The translations under genes and the position numbers were made by a program. A stretch of 19,507 nt of DNA from Candidatus Omnitrophota bacterium (GTDB lineage Bacteria > Omnitrophota > Koll11 > JAHIPI01): NCBI GenBank assembly GCA_028718265.1, contig JAQUMG010000012.1, positions 1 to 19,507 of the forward strand. The letters are read 5' to 3'. The stretch's first letter is position 1; each line of letters starts with the position of its first letter. Below the pieces are notes generated by a model. The model had not been told where the DNA came from. It did no database searches and saw only the letters and a list, made by a program, of their open reading frames with translations. Shown here piece after piece: positions 6,644 to 14,474 of the stretch.

Positions 6644-7611
6644 TTTTTGTCTTGTCCTGGGGGATTAGGAAAAACATTACATTGTACTATTTGGTTGAGC
6701 AAATAATATCTAATCGCTCCAAAATCATAATGATTACCAGATGAGCTTAACTTTTTTTCAAAAGCACTAACTAGAGCATCTAATGCCTTTTTCGGGTCAT
6801 TTTTATTTTTGTGGAGCAAATCGATGCTTACAGTTTTTAAATAACGGCCTATTTTATTTGTTTTGGCTGCGTCCATACCAAGGACTCGTTCCGCTTCTTC
6901 TTTCTTAGTTTTATATTGCGGTATATAATCTTTTAACTCTGTTATAAGATTTTCGGCGTAATCCGCAAATCTTTTATATATTTTATAGTCAGGGTCGGGA
7001 TCTTCGATTTTGACATTATTAACAGCCTCTCCTTCATTACTCAACAACTCTATTAATTCCATAATAGTTATTACTTCATTAGCTATGGAAGATTTCTGTT
7101 TTAGCGAACGGTATCCTATTTCTTTATCTAAAAAATCCCTTATCTCTTTGACTTTTGCGGTATCTAATTGACTGATAAATTTTATTAAATCCTTATTGTC
7201 TATAATATCTTTATTAGGGTCAAATACAAAATGCCCTTTTGTGTTAAACTTAGCGCTATATTTCTTTTGCCTGCTTGTAATAATATAGAACCGAAGTTTT
7301 TTATATTTCTTAAACAGTTCGTTATCAACAAATTTTTTTATAGTATTTTTAATTTTTGTACTTGTAGAGTCAGAAGTGACCTGAATCGCTAAAGATATAT
7401 TTTCATCACCTAAGTCGACGGCAGGGTAATTGGGTGTTTCGATATTTATATTCTTAAGATTATAGCCATAAACGATATTCAGGAAGTCCTTGTAAAAAGA
7501 TTCGCAAGAGATGTTTGAATCAAAAAACCGTAGCTTATTACCATAGTCTATGCACACGCTTAATATTGCTAAAATTTCGCTTATTTCCTTCAGATATTTT
7601 TCTTTAAGCAT
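6640..7611 (-). CDS. ABC-3C system effector: SMEK domain plus ABC-3C C-terminal domain
   Basis: This protein of about 323 aa is first in the three-gene operon. The N-terminal ~150 residues match the SMEK domain pattern: a conserved DFLNIVYGYNL, then PAVDLGDENISLAIQVTS, then a strand FYIITSRQKKYS. The DLGD...IQVTS arrangement resembles a small nuclease-like alpha/beta fold, but the activity is unproven. After a linker (about 180-220), the C-terminal helical part (KRFADYAENLITELKDYI onward) fits the ABC-3C C-terminal module that docks on the middle component. I place the start at the ATG at 7611 because the family begins about here. A TTG at 7638, preceded by GGGG, would add 9 residues. Confidence 0.8.
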   Translation of the reverse strand: MLKEKYLKEISEILAILSVCIDYGNKLRFFDSNISCESFYKDFLNIVYGYNLKNINIETPNYPAVDLGDENISLAIQVTSDSTSTKIKNTIKKFVDNELFKKYKKLRFYIITSRQKKYSAKFNTKGHFVFDPNKDIIDNKDLIKFISQLDTAKVKEIRDFLDKEIGYRSLKQKSSIANEVITIMELIELLSNEGEAVNNVKIEDPDPDYKIYKRFADYAENLITELKDYIPQYKTKKEEAERVLGMDAAKTNKIGRYLKTVSIDLLHKNKNDPKKALDALVSAFEKKLSSSGNHYDFGAIRYYLLNQIVQCNVFPNPPGQDKK

Positions 7612-7741
7612 ATTATAAAAGTTATTATACCACCCCAAACTATAAACCCCAAGTAAAAAGACTTCTGCAACAATTTTATCTATTTTGCATCTTTATATGG
7701 AAAATAAAGGGCTTGCTTATACTAACAAAAGGGAGTAAAAT

Positions 7742-7798
7742 ATGTCTCAAGATTGCGAAAGCCGTAATAAAGGATGTAAATATGAGCCACTCATATAA
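7742..7798 (+). CDS. Possible 18-codon leader peptide before the methylase
   Basis: An ATG 7 nt after GGGAG (7731-7735) opens an 18-codon frame ending TAA at 7796-7798. It overlaps the methylase start (7782) in another frame. The peptide has two Cys (MSQDCESRNKGCKYEPLI). It could couple or limit methylase translation, or be chance. It is distinct from the TTG-started upstream extension of the methylase frame. Confidence 0.3.
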   Translation: MSQDCESRNKGCKYEPLI

Positions 7799-8651
7799 GC
7801 ATGTAATATCTTCAATAGGTCTGACCCCATTCTATACGAATAAAGACGGAAATAGCACGCTGTTTCACGCTGACTGCCTTAATGTCATGGATTCCATCCC
7901 TGCTGGTTCTATAGATATGATTTTCGCAGATCCGCCATACTTTCTATCAAATGGCGGTATGTCATGCCATGCAGGAAAGCGCGTCTGCGTTAATAAAGGT
8001 GACTGGGACAAGTCTAAGGGCATTGACGAAACTCACAAGTTCAATCTTGAATGGTTAAAACGGTGCCAAGACGTTCTGGCTAAAGACGGCACTATATGGG
8101 TTAGCGGTACGATGCACGTGATTTATTCTATAGGATTTGCCATGCAACAGCTCGGTTTTAAGATTTTAAATGATATTGCATGGTATAAGGTTAATCCACC
8201 GCCTAACTTGTCGTGTAGATATTTTACGCATGCAACTGAGACCGTTATTTGGGCCGCAAAAAACAAAGACAGCAAGCACTATTTTAACTATCCACTGATG
8301 CGCAAAATGAATAACAATAAACAAATGCAGTCTTTGTGGTCTATTATGGCGCCCAGAACCGAAGAAAAAATATATGGCAAGCACCCAACTCAAAAACCGC
8401 TTGCGCTTTTAGAGCGCATAATCTTAGCTTCGACAAAAGAGCATGATATAGTGCTTGACCCATTTACTGGCTCATCTTCAACGGGAGTGGCGGCATATAG
8501 GTTGGGAAGGCATTTTATAGGCATCGATAATAACAAAGACTATTTAAGCTTATCCGTCAAACGTCTTAATCTCGAACAGCGAACTAGGCACAATATAAAA
8601 GAAGAAATAAAACAAGTGGAGCAGAGTATTGAAAGATCTATCGCTGTATAA
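7782..8651 (+). CDS. Adenine-specific DNA methyltransferase, DpnA-like (GATC)
   Basis: This 289-aa beta-class N6-adenine methylase has catalytic motif IV DPPYFLSNGG (residues 50-59) before the SAM-binding motif LDPFTGSSSTG (225-235), the beta-class order. Segments such as NPPPNLSCRYFTHATETVIWA and KHPTQKPLALLERIILASTKE closely match Streptococcus DpnA / MboI-type second methylases, which modify GATC including on single strands. I choose ATG 7782, which has AAAGGA 8 nt upstream, over a TTG at 7713. The endonuclease gene overlaps its end by 23 bp, so the pair is translated together. No Dam-like DpnM is in the element, so this enzyme may be the sole protector. Confidence 0.92.
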   Translation: MSHSYKHVISSIGLTPFYTNKDGNSTLFHADCLNVMDSIPAGSIDMIFADPPYFLSNGGMSCHAGKRVCVNKGDWDKSKGIDETHKFNLEWLKRCQDVLAKDGTIWVSGTMHVIYSIGFAMQQLGFKILNDIAWYKVNPPPNLSCRYFTHATETVIWAAKNKDSKHYFNYPLMRKMNNNKQMQSLWSIMAPRTEEKIYGKHPTQKPLALLERIILASTKEHDIVLDPFTGSSSTGVAAYRLGRHFIGIDNNKDYLSLSVKRLNLEQRTRHNIKEEIKQVEQSIERSIAV

Positions 8652-9534
8652 AAAGCATCTCAATATTAATACGCTCGACGAACTGATAAAAGAGTTTCAA
8701 GGCACGCTTCTCGAATCTAATATGACGTTTTCTTATTTCTGCGATTGGAATAAGATAAAGAAGAATGTCGAAAAATACACATATGAAATCAACATATTAA
8801 ATTATCTCGTCGGCGCTAAAGACGTAAAGGCAAAGCTTCAGGAAATTTTAAAAAAGAATCCAGAAACGCTGAAAATCATTCCGCTCATCATAGCAGTTAG
8901 GGATTTAGACATTGCCGTAATAAAAGACCCCGAAAGACCGCTAGAAACATTATCAAAATATAACTTCGATAAGAAAACACTTACTGACGCAGATATAAAA
9001 GACATAGTCTCTTTCTGCGAAGACTCTGGCATCGTTGCTCTTTTCTCGGATTTCAGGATAAAAGACTTACGCGATTACCTTCTTGGAGTAGAGACGGGGC
9101 TTGATACTAACGCCCGGAAGAATAGAAGCGGCTTTGCAATGGAAAGTCTTATAACGCCGATTCTAAAGAAGATTAAAGGCGTAACTGTCTATTCGCAACA
9201 AAGCTTCGATAGCATTGCGGGTAAGGGCGGTATTCCAAAATGTGACGGCATAGAAAATAGAAAATTTGACTACGTCGTTAAAGCACCGACAAAATGCTAT
9301 AATATTGAAGTTAATTATTTCTCCGGACAAGGCTCCAAGCCGCAGGAAATTGTCGATTCTTACATAAACAGAAACAACGAATTAAAACAGGCTGGCTGGG
9401 GTTTTATTTGGATTACAGACGGACTTGGATGGAAAAGCGGCGTTAATCAGCTCACGAAAGCTTTTAAAGAAATGGATTATGTTCTTAACGTTACCTTAGC
9501 GAAAAAAGGTATTCTACAAGATATTCTAAAATAA
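8629..9534 (+). CDS. Type II restriction endonuclease, DpnII-like (GATC)
   Basis: This 301-aa protein of the DpnII/MboI restriction endonuclease family is expected to cut unmethylated GATC. The conserved block GLDTNARKNRSG (157-168) and the C-terminal WITDGLGW (261-268) match DpnII. The likely PD-(D/E)xK variant core is D214 (RKFDYVV) with E227-V-N229, followed by YFSGQGSK. The start is TTG at 8629, with GGAG about 7 nt upstream; the next Met is at residue 32 and would remove conserved sequence. It overlaps the methylase by 23 bp, so endonuclease is made only with methylase translation, a common safeguard. It ends 35 bp before a convergent gene. Confidence 0.92.
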   Translation: MKDLSLYKKHLNINTLDELIKEFQGTLLESNMTFSYFCDWNKIKKNVEKYTYEINILNYLVGAKDVKAKLQEILKKNPETLKIIPLIIAVRDLDIAVIKDPERPLETLSKYNFDKKTLTDADIKDIVSFCEDSGIVALFSDFRIKDLRDYLLGVETGLDTNARKNRSGFAMESLITPILKKIKGVTVYSQQSFDSIAGKGGIPKCDGIENRKFDYVVKAPTKCYNIEVNYFSGQGSKPQEIVDSYINRNNELKQAGWGFIWITDGLGWKSGVNQLTKAFKEMDYVLNVTLAKKGILQDILK

Positions 9535-9569
9535 TCCCCCCACCATATTGTCTTCTTTATATTTTTATA

Positions 9570-10262
9570 TTAATATTTTAATGCGCTTACTTTAGACCAG
9601 ATGTCTTTCACAGTTTTTTCGCTAAGCTTGAAATCTTTCGCAACCTTTTTTATGCACTGAGCATCCACTGCATCACAAGCATTAATCCACGCATCATCGG
9701 AAGTAAACTTGTTCAATGGCAATTCAGGAGTAGAATCAAATTCCTTTTTTAGCGCATCATATACCTGTTTTTCTAAAGGTAATATTGCTTTAGTCCGATA
9801 ATTGCCATCCGGCCCATACACACCCGCGTAAGATTCTTCTTTTCGCGCCTGTTCTATTTGCCCTTGATGAGCTGATTTTAATTTATCTTCCCTTATATTA
9901 ATCTCTGCGCTGCCTTTTCCCATAATCCAAAACGCCATGCCTACCCAGCTCCCTTTATCGCCCCTGTAAGCTTCTTCTGATAAATAAGCGTATACTACAC
10001 TCTGTTTAGTCGGTCGCTTATAATTTATTATTCTGTCACCGAATTCTTTTACGGTTTTATTTAAAAGCGACCTTAAATCACTCGCTGTTATATTAGCATC
10101 TATAGAGATTGAATTTGTATACATGATCTTACGTGACGATTCAGATTTCGTTGAATCAATTATCTTATATAAAGTATCAGCCGTCGCTATAAAAGGCAGT
10201 TGCTCCGTACCGCTAAAAACAAGGAAAGCGATTATAAAAAGATTTAATAGTATTTTAGACAT
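9570..10262 (-). CDS. Secreted protein of unknown function (230 aa)
   Basis: I do not recognise this family. It begins with a signal peptide (residues 1-28, hydrophobic LLNLFIIAFLVFSG, probable cleavage after IATA), so it should be exported. The mature part of about 200 aa is mixed alpha/beta with a segment VVYAYLSEEAYRGDKGSWVGMAFWIM (about 90-115) and a C-terminal helical region with two Cys (DACDAVDAQCIKK context). It lies 26 bp downstream of another secreted-protein gene on the same strand, so the two are probably one operon under the XRE regulator. Export is unusual for cargo between defence and replication genes. It could be a surface-exclusion, anti-phage envelope or host-adaptation factor; the sequence does not decide. 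Confidence 0.75.
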   Translation of the reverse strand: MSKILLNLFIIAFLVFSGTEQLPFIATADTLYKIIDSTKSESSRKIMYTNSISIDANITASDLRSLLNKTVKEFGDRIINYKRPTKQSVVYAYLSEEAYRGDKGSWVGMAFWIMGKGSAEINIREDKLKSAHQGQIEQARKEESYAGVYGPDGNYRTKAILPLEKQVYDALKKEFDSTPELPLNKFTSDDAWINACDAVDAQCIKKVAKDFKLSEKTVKDIWSKVSALKY

Positions 10263-10288
10263 AATATTTTATACCCTTTCTATGCTTT

Positions 10289-11281
10289 TTATTTTGGCCC
10301 GATTACGGGGTTACCAAATCTCAGGTCCATATATTTTAAATCATGTTTATTGATCTTAGAGTCAGCGAGGACGGTTTTTAAAGCTTTTAATTTATCAATA
10401 TAATTATCACCGCCCATTCTTACCTCTATACCACCTTTAAGATAACAAACAATATTTTTATGATTTGACGCGTCAATCGTATTTATATCAAATTCATCAG
10501 GCATATTGATAGTACTCAATGCCTGTATAAGTAGGAGCGTGTTTTCCAATCTCTTGTCCTTCGCAAGAGTATCAACTTTTGTATTTTTATCAATTTTAAT
10601 GCCCGTAACGGGAGGAGTGCCATTGAGATTGGCTGCCTGCGATTTTGAAAGTAGTATTTGTACCGTGGCACCGCTGTCATTAATATAGTAATAATATTTA
10701 TCGTGTATTGTAGCAATATTGCCAACTGGAGAAGCTATACTTGCATCTCTATAATCCGCCAAGTTACCACCTAAATACACAAAAGCATCAAGCATTTTCT
10801 GCAATAAAGCTTTTGTTTCATCATCTACAACACCGTCTTTAGATACATTTTCTCCGACGAATCTTAATATTGTTCTCTTAGATGAAATAACAGCCTTAAT
10901 AATCTCATATTCTTTTTTATCCACATAAAAACTTACGGATTCTTTGATGTAATCGCTCACAGGTTCTCTATCTACATCAGAAGCGCGTAACTCAAACATT
11001 TTATCGTCAGCTTTGATTATGATGGAATTTACGAAGATCCACAAATTTCCGCGATAGTGGAAATATAAACGAAGCCACGGCTTACCAATATCCCTTTTAG
11101 CGATGGATAAGGTCATATATTTCATATGGGAATTCTTAAGCGAATACCAGGTAATGTCATCAATCTCATCCTGGTCTATTCTCAGGTCTTCTAATGGATT
11201 TTGCGTTTCAGCCCGGATATATGGTGAGCAAAAAACAGCAAAAATACTTATCGCAAGTACTGTAAGTAAAAACCTTTTCAT
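10289..11281 (-). CDS. Secreted protein of unknown function (330 aa)
   Basis: I do not recognise this protein. A clear signal peptide (KRFLLTVLAISIFAVFCSPYIRA, cleavage near residue 24) predicts export. The N-terminal third looks like a beta-rich module (WYSLKNSHMKYMTLSI; WLRLYFHYRGNLWIFVNSIII); the middle has an IKAVISS helix and the C-terminal third is helical. A strong Shine-Dalgarno GGGAGG lies 6 nt before the ATG. It is the first gene of a two-gene minus-strand unit, divergent from the XRE regulator with a dyad between them, suggesting regulation by that protein. No membrane anchor or sorting signal is visible after the signal peptide. Confidence 0.75.
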   Translation of the reverse strand: MKRFLLTVLAISIFAVFCSPYIRAETQNPLEDLRIDQDEIDDITWYSLKNSHMKYMTLSIAKRDIGKPWLRLYFHYRGNLWIFVNSIIIKADDKMFELRASDVDREPVSDYIKESVSFYVDKKEYEIIKAVISSKRTILRFVGENVSKDGVVDDETKALLQKMLDAFVYLGGNLADYRDASIASPVGNIATIHDKYYYYINDSGATVQILLSKSQAANLNGTPPVTGIKIDKNTKVDTLAKDKRLENTLLLIQALSTINMPDEFDINTIDASNHKNIVCYLKGGIEVRMGGDNYIDKLKALKTVLADSKINKHDLKYMDLRFGNPVIGPK

Positions 11282-11332
11282 GCCGTTCCTCCCGACTTAT
11301 ATGGTTTCAATATAGATAGCTCTCCCATCATA

Positions 11333-11352
11333 ACACCCAAAGCGCTGGGTGT
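11333..11352. promoter_or_regulatory. Inverted repeat, candidate XRE operator
   Basis: ACACCCA (11333-11339), six bases, TGGGTGT (11346-11352). It sits between the divergent secreted-protein gene and the XRE gene and touches the expected -35 region of the XRE promoter (-10 TATAAT at 11373-11378). Confidence 0.5.
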
Positions 11353-11386
11353 CAAATAAAGAGCCATTATCATATAATCGATTAAT

Positions 11387-11611
11387 ATGCAAAGACAAAA
11401 AGACGTAGTAGGACAATTTTCAGACCGCTTACGATTACTGCGGAGAAAATATAATCTCACGCAGGAGCAATTAGCGGAACGATCGGATGTCTCTTATAAA
11501 AACATTCAATATCTTGAATCTAAAAATCCAACCTGCCCAAATCTAAAAACCCTTGAAAAGCTTGCTAAAGGATTCGGCATCCCACTCTCAAGGCTACTAA
11601 ATTTCAAGTAA
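11387..11611 (+). CDS. XRE-family transcriptional regulator (HTH)
   Basis: This 74-aa protein is almost entirely one lambda-repressor-like helix-turn-helix. LRLLRRKYNLTQEQLAERSDVSYKNIQYLE (about 16-45) gives helices 1-3 with the LTQEQLA-x(8)-IQYLE signature, followed by PNLKTLEKLAKGFGIPLSRLL. It is likely a repressor of the divergent secreted-protein unit and of itself through the dyad at 11333-11352. There is no Shine-Dalgarno, and a perfect TATAAT ends 8 nt before the ATG, so the message is probably leaderless or nearly so. It has no C-terminal sensor domain. Confidence 0.9.
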   Translation: MQRQKDVVGQFSDRLRLLRRKYNLTQEQLAERSDVSYKNIQYLESKNPTCPNLKTLEKLAKGFGIPLSRLLNFK

Positions 11612-11712
11612 CAAGCACCCGCATTTTCAGTATTACCCTACAAAAAAGGTCTTCGCAAGATATGACAGAATAACCCCACAGCTTATTTGTTTTTTGATAT
11701 ACTAATATAATC

Positions 11713-12357
11713 ATGGCCACAAAAAAAGAGCAGAAGATATCTTTTGATGAGAAAGTATTTTGGTTAGCTTTGCGGTATGGCGCAGTAAAGTACATACCCA
11801 TAAGCACAAAAAATTATTTTCTGTTTTTTAAGATACCTTTTGTATTAGTTCGGCATGGTCAAAAACAAAAGACCAAATATAAATGCGGTTTTTATAAATT
11901 CGACCCGAGAGAATGTGCTATTGTGCATCAGCGCAAGATATATATTAGATGGCAAGGAAACTATGTGGATAAATATCTACGCAACTATAAGGACAAGATA
12001 AATAAAGCGCCGCTGTTTTTAGTTAGCAATATCATAGGAACAGACAAAATTAAAATAACATCGCCTACATATCTTACACCATTAAAAATAATTTTTAGGC
12101 GAGTAGGATTACTGAAAGAAAACGTCGGCAAAAATAAAAAAATAAACATTATCCGTGAACATCTTCGTAACTATGTTATTCGAGAAAGTATGAGTAAAAA
12201 ACAAGCATTAGCTGAATTGGCTGACGCAGTCGCAAAAGAAGCTGATAGATTATTTCCAGAAAACGCGGATCTGGCAGCTGATTATTATTGGAGCCCAGCA
12301 CACATATCCAGAATATTAAATGCTCATAAGGCAAAAATGAGTCATAATATTACATGA
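11713..12357 (+). CDS. Unknown 214-aa basic protein upstream of the primase
   Basis: I do not recognise this protein. It is Lys/Arg-rich. The N-terminal part (about 20-130) is rich in aromatic and beta-branched residues, with repeated IYIRW and FLVSNII-like strands. The C-terminal 70 residues are helical (KKQALAELADAVAKEADRLF) and end with YYWSPAHISRILNAH, which resembles the recognition helix of a helix-turn-helix. Together with its position before the replication gene, this suggests a DNA-binding replication or copy-control role, as inference only. There is no Shine-Dalgarno; TATACT (11698-11703) would start the RNA about at the ATG, so it may be leaderless. Its stop codon lies inside a 31-bp palindrome. 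Confidence 0.7.
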   Translation: MATKKEQKISFDEKVFWLALRYGAVKYIPISTKNYFLFFKIPFVLVRHGQKQKTKYKCGFYKFDPRECAIVHQRKIYIRWQGNYVDKYLRNYKDKINKAPLFLVSNIIGTDKIKITSPTYLTPLKIIFRRVGLLKENVGKNKKINIIREHLRNYVIRESMSKKQALAELADAVAKEADRLFPENADLAADYYWSPAHISRILNAHKAKMSHNIT

Positions 12358-12379
12358 AATAAGTCTTATTTCATGTAAT
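12349..12379. promoter_or_regulatory. Perfect 15-bp inverted repeat with 1-nt centre
   Basis: ATTACATGAAATAAG (12349-12363), T, CTTATTTCATGTAAT (12365-12379). The centre is too short for an RNA hairpin loop without losing pairs, and there is no GC core or T-run. It therefore looks like a protein-binding palindrome (operator or origin site). It overlaps the stop of the 214-aa gene and lies about 100 bp before the primase. Confidence 0.55.
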
Positions 12380-12409
12380 TACTTTAAACGATTTTTCTGA
12401 TATAGTTAC

Positions 12410-12448
12410 GACCGTATGATTGAGAATTCAATTGTCGGTCATTTTTTT
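12410..12448 (+). terminator. Intrinsic terminator or attenuator before the primase
   Basis: GACCG (12410-12414) pairs with CGGTC (12436-12440), inner ATTGA with TCAAT, with unpaired bases between, followed by A and seven T. It lies between the 214-aa gene and the primase start at 12477, so it either ends the upstream transcript or attenuates primase expression. Confidence 0.5.
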
Positions 12449-12476
12449 ATGCAAACTTATTATTATGGAGGTACCA

Positions 12477-14474
12477 ATGAAACAACAAATAGAATATGCG
12501 CTCGCATATGCAGGAATAGGCTTAAGAGTCTTTCCCTGCGCTGATAAAAAGCCCCTTACACAGCACGGCTTCAAAGACGCTACTTGCGATTCAAATAAAA
12601 TCAAAGAATGGTGGCAAGCACACCCCGACGCTAATATAGGCATATCTACAGGCGAAGTGTCGGGCATAACTGTAGTCGATGTTGACCCGCGGAATGGTGG
12701 CATGAAATCACTCGAAGACTTAAAAACAGAGCACGGTCTTTTGCCAGAAACCGTAATGTCTGAGACAGGCGGGGGCGGTCTTCATCTATATTATAAGTAT
12801 GATGTCGCGATAAAAAGTACGTCAAGTTTCCGTAGCGGAATTGATATTAAATCTGACGGCGGTTATGTTATCGCGCCGGCAAGCACTCATGAATCAGGAA
12901 AAAAATACAAGTGGGTTGAGGATCGCTCCCCAATGGAAATATGCTTTATGCCACCACCCGAATGGCTGCGCAAAAAGGAAGAGATAAATGAAACTATTAA
13001 GCATGAATCAGATACGATAGGGCTGGGGAATCGAAATTCTACACTCTTAAGTTTTGCGGGTACAATGCAGAAGCGCAATATGTCTCACGAAGCTATAAAA
13101 GCGGCATTATTAGAGGAAAACCAAAATAGATGCAAGCCGCCGCTCTGCGAGGATGAAATCATAAAAATAGCTGAAAGTATAGAAAGATATAGAGATATTT
13201 CGGAAATAGATATAGAGGAGGGGCAGCCTACGTCGATAGAAATCGCTAAAGTAATAATAAAACAAAATAACATCATACACTGTGCTTACGGCTATTATAC
13301 ATATGCTCATGGTGTCTATAATTTGGTCGAAGAGGAAATAATTAAAAAATGGATAATTGATTTCTGCGGCCCAAAAGTAAGCAAGGGTAAGGTTGAGGCC
13401 GTTTTATATTTTATAGAGTCAGCCGCTCACGTTCGTATGGAAGATGTCAATAATTCCGAATATATTAATTTGAAAAATGGGTTGTTCGCCCTTGACACAC
13501 AGACATTGTATGAGCACAGCCCTTCCGTATACTCTACAATACAGCTCAAAGTCAGTTATAACCCGTCGGCAAAGTGTGATAAATGGCTAAAGACTCTTGC
13601 GGAAATATTCGAAGGTAACGACGATAAAATAGAGACGCTACAGGAATTTCTCGGCTTGTGCTTCACAAAAGAAACGAAATATGAGAAGGCCCTTCTTGCT
13701 ATAGGCGAAGGCGCTAACGGCAAAAGCGTCATATTTAATACCGCCGAAAAAGTTATAGGGCGTGATAACACGTCGGCGATACCGCTTGAAAAATTTAACA
13801 ATACGCACTACACCGCTAACCTGTTCGGCAAGCTGGCTAATATAAGCATAGAGACAAACGCAAAGTCCGAAGTCTATGACAGTATTTTTAAAGCGGTTGT
13901 GTCGGGTGATATGATAGAAGCGGATTTAAAATTTAAAAATTCATTTCGCTTTAACCCATTCTGTAAACTTATATTTGCGATGAATAACCTGCCACGAGTC
14001 GATGACAAGACAGACGCCTTTTTTAGGCGGCTACTTATTCTACAATTTGACAGGCAATTCAAAGAGGAAGAGCAGAATAAGAATCTAAAAGCAGAACTAC
14101 TCGACGAACTCGACGGTATCTTCATGTGGTGTCTTGAGGGGCTGAAGAGGCTCAAAGCTAGAGGCTTTTTTACAATCCCCAGAGGGATGCAAAGCCTAAT
14201 AGATGAGTATCGTCGGGATAATAACAACGTCATGGTTTTTGCCGAAGAATGCTGTAGCTTTGATGACAGCACTTGTCATGAGACAAAGGACGACGTATAT
14301 AGGACGTACGCCGAGTATTGCAAGGAAAGCGGTTATAGGCCATTAGGTAAGGGGCGATTCGGAACAGAGTTTGCAAAACACTATAATCTCAGAAAGGACG
14401 ACAGGCATGACGGTGAGCGAATTTGGACAGGGGTTAAGCTTTTAGCATGCCCACCTCAGCCCGACTATAAATGA
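12477..14474 (+). CDS. Bifunctional prim-pol / D5-like SF3 helicase replication protein
   Basis: This 665-aa plasmid/phage P4-type replication protein has an N-terminal archaeo-eukaryotic primase-polymerase domain (1-165) with metal motif DVDPRNGG (68-75), TGGGGLHLYY (about 97-106) and SDGGYVIAPAS (126-136). A primase C-terminal helical segment follows (about 180-240), then D5 N. The SF3 helicase has Walker A GEGANGKS (410-417), the acidic strand LANISIETN, sensor FAMNNLP (500-506) and an arginine-finger FFRR (515-518). The start is ATG 12477, with GGAGGT 4 nt upstream, rather than an in-frame ATG 57 nt earlier. It should prime and unwind the excised circle, giving the element autonomous replication. 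No downstream partner is needed. Confidence 0.92.
   Translation: MKQQIEYALAYAGIGLRVFPCADKKPLTQHGFKDATCDSNKIKEWWQAHPDANIGISTGEVSGITVVDVDPRNGGMKSLEDLKTEHGLLPETVMSETGGGGLHLYYKYDVAIKSTSSFRSGIDIKSDGGYVIAPASTHESGKKYKWVEDRSPMEICFMPPPEWLRKKEEINETIKHESDTIGLGNRNSTLLSFAGTMQKRNMSHEAIKAALLEENQNRCKPPLCEDEIIKIAESIERYRDISEIDIEEGQPTSIEIAKVIIKQNNIIHCAYGYYTYAHGVYNLVEEEIIKKWIIDFCGPKVSKGKVEAVLYFIESAAHVRMEDVNNSEYINLKNGLFALDTQTLYEHSPSVYSTIQLKVSYNPSAKCDKWLKTLAEIFEGNDDKIETLQEFLGLCFTKETKYEKALLAIGEGANGKSVIFNTAEKVIGRDNTSAIPLEKFNNTHYTANLFGKLANISIETNAKSEVYDSIFKAVVSGDMIEADLKFKNSFRFNPFCKLIFAMNNLPRVDDKTDAFFRRLLILQFDRQFKEEEQNKNLKAELLDELDGIFMWCLEGLKRLKARGFFTIPRGMQSLIDEYRRDNNNVMVFAEECCSFDDSTCHETKDDVYRTYAEYCKESGYRPLGKGRFGTEFAKHYNLRKDDRHDGERIWTGVKLLACPPQPDYK

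Noticed and set aside
7713..7781. TTG-started N-terminal extension of the methylase
   Set aside because: It has no ribosome site of its own, and family similarity begins after ATG 7782, which has AAAGGA correctly spaced.
11278..11460. Minus-strand 60-codon frame over the XRE start
   Set aside because: It is antisense to a clear HTH gene and covers its promoter and dyad; no recognisable protein pattern.
12420..12476. Upstream ATG extending the primase by 19 residues
   Set aside because: It starts inside a terminator-like hairpin; ATG 12477 has GGAGGT and the prim-pol domain begins there.
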